A DNA stretch of 8,360 nucleotides, from the NCBI GenBank assembly GCA_024280875.1, contig JAJRPH010000432.1:1-8360 (forward strand), given 5' to 3'. Shown piece after piece: positions 5,909 through 8,360 of this stretch. The translations under genes were made by a program, and so were the position numbers. How positions within the stretch are numbered: the first letter of the stretch is position 1; the number at the start of each line of letters is the position of its first letter. The notes below the pieces were generated by a model. That model saw only the letters and a list, made by a program, of their open reading frames with translations, ran no database searches and was not told the origin of the DNA. The stretch is from Deltaproteobacteria bacterium. GTDB taxonomy: Bacteria; Desulfobacterota; Desulfobacteria; Desulfobacterales; Desulfosalsimonadaceae.

Positions 5909-6229
5909 CTAAATCGGCGGCGCAATGGTAACCAGTACCCGCAGGTCTGTTTCCGCATGGATGCCGTGGGGTTCGCTGATATCAGATATCAGAACATCAC
6001 CGGGTTTTGCGGGAATGCGGGCATTGTCTTTTCCGAGGAATTCCCCTTTCCCTTCCAGTATGGTGATGCTCAGCTGTCCTTCAATATCATGGGAGTGTAT
6101 GGGCAGTTCCTGGCCGGCCTTAAAATTAAAATTTAAAATCTTAAAATGCGGTGATTCATGCACAATCAGTCTTTTAAACTGTTTTTCGTTAAAGTCATTT
6201 TCTTCAAAAACGGCTATTTTTTTCAGCAT
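5909..6229 (-). CDS. Small single-domain cupin protein
   Basis: 106 residues, one cupin beta-barrel, cytoplasmic, substrate unknown. Motif 1 is GQELPIHSHDIEGQLSITILEG (39-60), giving metal ligands His45 and His47; the usual third ligand Glu is replaced by Gln52 or shifted to Glu50. Motif 2 is PGDVLISDISEPHGI (76-90), with His88 as the last ligand. Such small cupins act as metal-dependent dioxygenases, isomerases or sensors (compare the ChrR-type cupin domain); the sequence does not decide. GAGGTG five bases upstream supports the start. It lies 126 bases downstream of hcp on the same strand without a good terminator between, so read-through from hcp is likely. AT-rich TTGGAT and GATATT boxes in the gap could give a weak promoter of its own. 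Confidence 0.85.
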   Translation of the reverse strand: MLKKIAVFEENDFNEKQFKRLIVHESPHFKILNFNFKAGQELPIHSHDIEGQLSITILEGKGEFLGKDNARIPAKPGDVLISDISEPHGIHAETDLRVLVTIAPPI

Positions 6230-6301
6230 TTCAGCACCTCTATGGTCATAATATCAAAAAAATCTTAAACACTATCCAATCATACCGATTATTTTCAGGG
6301 T

Positions 6302-6330
6302 GCCGGAGCCGACAGTTTGCCGACCCCGGC
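6302..6330. repeat. GC-rich stem with internal GCCGAC direct repeats, hcp-cupin gap
   Basis: GCCGG (6302-6306) and CCGGC (6326-6330) can pair, and between them GCCGAC occurs twice (6308-6313 and 6319-6324). On the minus strand no T-run follows, so it is unlikely to stop hcp transcripts fully. It may protect the hcp 3' end or simply be composition. Confidence 0.3.
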
Positions 6331-6355
6331 GGGAGGGTGAATCAATTAAATAAGA

Positions 6356-7984
6356 TTATCCCAGTATAGCCTTTAAATCTTCATCCGGCGTACTGATCGG
6401 CATGATATTAAACTTTTCAACCAGAATATTCAGCACATTAGGGGTAATAAATGCCGGGAGAGTCGGCCCCAGACGGATATCTTTAATACCGAGATATAGC
6501 AGGGTCAACAGGATTGATACTGCCTTTTGTTCATACCAGGAAATTATCATGGAAAGGGGCAGGTCGTTGACACCGCACTCAAAAGCATCTGCCAGGGCCA
6601 CTGCGATCTGGATGGCGGAATAGGCGTCATTGCACTGCCCCACATCCAACAATCGAGGGATACCGCCGATATCGCCCAGTTTTTGGTCAAAGAACCGGAA
6701 CTTGCCGCAGGCCAGGGTCAGCACCACACAGTCTTTTGGGACTTTTTCGACAAACTCGGTATAATAATTTCTACCCGGCTTGGCACCGTCACATCCGGCC
6801 ACCAGGAAAAAATGACGAAGATCCTTATTTTTAACCGCTTCAATAATGGTTCCTGCAACCCCCAGGACAGCGTTTCTGGCAAATCCGACCATGACTGTGT
6901 CTTTGTCAGTGTCTTCTGAGAATCCCGGCAATGCCAGAGCCCTTTCGATGACCGGCGTAAAATCCTTTTCCACGAGATGGGTCACACCCGGCCACCCGAC
7001 AAGTCCGGTGGTAAAAATATTTTCATTATAGTCTTCTTTAGGTTTCTGAATGCAGTTGGTGGTCATCAAAATCGCACCCGGGAACTCGGCAAATTCTTTT
7101 TTCTGGTTCTGCCAGGCGGTTCCGTAATGTCCGTAAAAATGAGAATACTTCTTCAATTCCGGATATCCGTGACACGGCAGCATCTCCCCGTGGGTGTATA
7201 CATTGATGCCTTTGCCTTCACTTTGTTTTAATATATCTTCCAGATCCTTTAAATCATGGCCGGATACCAGAATGGCTTTTCCGGCTTTTGCGCCCAGGGG
7301 AACTTCAGTCGGCACCGGATGACCATAGGTGCCGGTATTGGCAGCATCCAGCAATTCCATGGCCAGAAGATTGATTTCACCGCATTTTAATACCAGGCCA
7401 AGGAGTTCATCAGCGGTTTTGCCCTTATCCAGGGTTGCGACCAGGCCTTCGTAAATGTAATCATAGACACGGTCATCTTCCCGGCCTAAAATCGCCGCAT
7501 GGTCAGCATAGGCGGCCACGCCCTTGATGCCGTATACAATTATTTCCTGCAAGGAAAGAATATCCGGATTAATATCAGGATCTGAATGAACACCGACTTT
7601 TTCTCCCTGAGCAACCAGTTCGTCTTTGGTTCCTGCCGGTACAAAAGTCACCGGCCCGCCTGTAAAATCCGTCCACCCTCCGGCAGCGCCGACTTTTGAT
7701 TTTAAATCGTCGCGAAACGCAACCGTCTGACGAATCAGTTCAACAAACCGGGCCGCATCAAAATCCACATTGGTCAGCGTAGAAAACGTCGCCTCACAGG
7801 TAAACCGGTCAATGGCATTATCTTTTACACCGACTTTCCGGCCTTCAAGCGCCACCTGGGACAACCCCTTGACTGCATAAAGCAGAAGATCCTGAAGAGC
7901 CGCCACATCCGGTTGTTTCCCACATACGCCGATGGCTGTGCAGCCTTCACCTTTTGCCGTTTGCTCGCATTGATAACAAAACAT
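6356..7984 (-). CDS. hcp: Hybrid cluster protein (hydroxylamine/NO reductase, protein S-nitrosylase)
   Basis: Cytoplasmic Fe-S protein that reduces hydroxylamine in vitro and NO in vivo and has S-nitrosylase activity in E. coli; it serves nitrosative-stress defence. The 542 residues are full length. The N-terminus MFCYQCEQTAKGEGC...CGK gives Cys3, Cys6, Cys15 and Cys21, the [4Fe-4S] ligands with the Desulfovibrio spacing. The hybrid 4Fe-2S-2O cluster ligands are all in place: His243, Glu267 (THGEMLPCHGYPE), Cys311, Cys398 (the persulfide position), Cys426, Cys451 and Glu485 (WYEQKA). The start is fixed by the conserved N-terminal cysteines and by AAGGAG with a seven-base spacer. Two identical operators lie 89 and 171 bases upstream. 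No Hcr-type reductase or ferredoxin gene adjoins it within the window, so its electron donor must be encoded elsewhere; a cupin gene follows instead. Confidence 0.97.
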   Translation of the reverse strand: MFCYQCEQTAKGEGCTAIGVCGKQPDVAALQDLLLYAVKGLSQVALEGRKVGVKDNAIDRFTCEATFSTLTNVDFDAARFVELIRQTVAFRDDLKSKVGAAGGWTDFTGGPVTFVPAGTKDELVAQGEKVGVHSDPDINPDILSLQEIIVYGIKGVAAYADHAAILGREDDRVYDYIYEGLVATLDKGKTADELLGLVLKCGEINLLAMELLDAANTGTYGHPVPTEVPLGAKAGKAILVSGHDLKDLEDILKQSEGKGINVYTHGEMLPCHGYPELKKYSHFYGHYGTAWQNQKKEFAEFPGAILMTTNCIQKPKEDYNENIFTTGLVGWPGVTHLVEKDFTPVIERALALPGFSEDTDKDTVMVGFARNAVLGVAGTIIEAVKNKDLRHFFLVAGCDGAKPGRNYYTEFVEKVPKDCVVLTLACGKFRFFDQKLGDIGGIPRLLDVGQCNDAYSAIQIAVALADAFECGVNDLPLSMIISWYEQKAVSILLTLLYLGIKDIRLGPTLPAFITPNVLNILVEKFNIMPISTPDEDLKAILG

Positions 7985-8045
7985 GTGATATCTCCTTGTC
8001 GTTAATTATTAATAAAGTGTTTCTTTTTTCTCAGTGTTGATTATT

Positions 8046-8087
8046 ACACTATGTCTGTTTTGATTCTGTATCCTTGACTTAGGTCAA
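8046..8087 (-). promoter_or_regulatory. hcp: Proximal HcpR-type operator and class II promoter of hcp
   Basis: TTGACTTAGGTCAA (8074-8087) is a perfect TTGAC-N4-GTCAA palindrome, the type bound by HcpR, the CRP/FNR-family activator of hcp in sulfate reducers. On the minus strand TAGTGT (8046-8051) begins 29.5 bp from the operator centre, the distance expected when an activator sits at -41.5. The match of TAGTGT to the -10 consensus is poor, which fits an activator-dependent promoter. Transcription would start near 8039. Regulator identity is inferred from site and gene. Confidence 0.7.
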
Positions 8088-8127
8088 AAACCTTAAAAAA
8101 ATTCATTTTTCTCATCAAGTGACTTTT

Positions 8128-8169
8128 TAAATACTGAATCCAGATGGTGATGACATTGACTTAGGTCAA
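8128..8169 (-). promoter_or_regulatory. hcp: Distal copy of the HcpR-type operator
   Basis: TTGACTTAGGTCAA occurs again at 8156-8169, identical to the proximal copy, including two further A on the right. The centres are 82 bp apart. TATTTA (8128-8133) stands at the same 29.5-bp distance from this centre as TAGTGT does from the proximal one, so a second upstream promoter is possible. Alternatively the pair could act together through looping or as an upstream activation site. No gene facing right begins beside it within the window. Confidence 0.65.
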
Positions 8170-8191
8170 AATTACCTTTTTTATTTTAAAA

Positions 8192-8236
8192 AAAATAGCC
8201 CCCTGCATTATTCTTGAATAAAACAGGGGGTATTTT
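8192..8236. terminator. Strong bidirectional intrinsic terminator
   Basis: CCCCCTG (8199-8205) pairs with CAGGGGG (8224-8230). With one bulged G the stem extends into AAAATA/TATTTT. The 18-base interior itself holds TTATT-CTTG-AATAA, a CTTG-capped inner stem, so the whole is one long hairpin with a 2x2 internal loop. On the minus strand it is followed by eight T (8188-8195), on the plus strand by TATTTTGCTTTT. It ends a gene reading from beyond the right edge and insulates the hcp promoter. Confidence 0.8.
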
Positions 8237-8258
8237 GCTTTTAACTGAACTCAGGTTT

Positions 8259-8360
8259 GATGGCTTCGTAAAAAGTCCAAATTCTTTGTTGCGCTACATC
8301 CTTCGTTTCTTCATGGTACGCTAAGTACAAATCATCACTCAGGATTTGCGCGCCTCGAAT
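8259..8360. repeat. Interspersed palindromic repeat (MITE/REP-like), cut by window edge
   Basis: Begins GATGGCTTCGTAAAAAGTCC (8259-8278), followed by nested complementary arms: ATTC 8281-8284 with GAAT 8357-8360, GCGC 8291-8294 with GCGC 8350-8353, ATCCT 8298-8302 with AGGAT 8341-8345, and a central GTAC-GCTAA-GTAC hairpin (8316-8328). This layout predicts that a reverse copy of the opening motif lies just past the right edge. From memory, closely similar sequences recur in Desulfobacteraceae genomes between genes. It carries no coding frame of its own. The central part looks diverged, so it may be an old copy. Confidence 0.6.

Noticed and set aside
5636..6136. Plus-strand frame of 166 codons across the structured region and cupin gene
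   Set aside because: More than a third is antisense to the cupin, whose motifs are intact. The start has no good ribosome binding site, and it covers the start of the 43-codon gene on the other strand.
6302..6330. Intrinsic terminator after hcp
   Set aside because: The GC stem has a long interior and no T-run on the minus strand, so it is listed only as a repeat.
6402..7231. Plus-strand open frames inside hcp
   Set aside because: Antisense to a full-length hcp with every cluster ligand present; no independent support.
1..8360. tRNA, rRNA, CRISPR array, insertion sequence or prophage genes
   Set aside because: None seen: no cloverleaf or rRNA-like sequence, no regularly spaced repeats, and no transposase, integrase or phage protein in any frame.

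Overview
This window reads as ordinary chromosome of an anaerobic, probably sulfate-reducing member of the Desulfobacterota (Desulfobacterales-like). The grounds are an Hcp of the Desulfovibrio type with all its cluster ligands, two perfect TTGAC-N4-GTCAA palindromes of the HcpR (CRP/FNR-family) kind upstream of it, a three-domain NifU, and at the right edge the start of an interspersed palindromic repeat that I associate from memory with Desulfobacteraceae genomes. The assignment is inference; no taxonomic marker gene is present.

Every supported gene lies on the minus strand, so the window is read from right to left. At the far right is the unfinished repeat (8259 to the edge) and a strong two-way terminator (about 8192-8236). 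Next come two identical operators 82 bp apart, then hcp (6356-7984), a small cupin gene (5909-6229), a GC-rich non-coding stretch with several inverted repeats (about 5700-5845), and a 43-codon gene with a very good ribosome binding site (5522-5653). A tandem universal-stress-protein gene (4342-5283) follows, closely trailed by two small membrane-protein genes (3885-4322 and 3562-3888) that overlap by four bases. After a promoter region comes nifU-nifS-cysE-cysK (3295 down to the left edge), with cysK cut by the window end.

The left half is a coherent sulfur-supply unit. CysE activates serine and CysK makes cysteine from O-acetylserine and sulfide. NifS takes sulfur from cysteine as a persulfide, and NifU assembles and hands on Fe-S clusters. 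The right half has a stress theme: Hcp acts in NO/hydroxylamine defence, probably under HcpR, and is followed by a cupin, a 43-residue protein, a universal stress protein with a cysteine cluster, and a zinc-ribbon membrane pair. A functional link between the halves (nitrosative damage to Fe-S clusters and their rebuilding) is plausible but not shown by the sequence.

I did not find evidence of a clearly new multi-gene system. The items most worth a second look are the 43-residue gene, the duplicated operator, the cysteine cluster in the universal stress protein, the structured non-coding region and the edge repeat.
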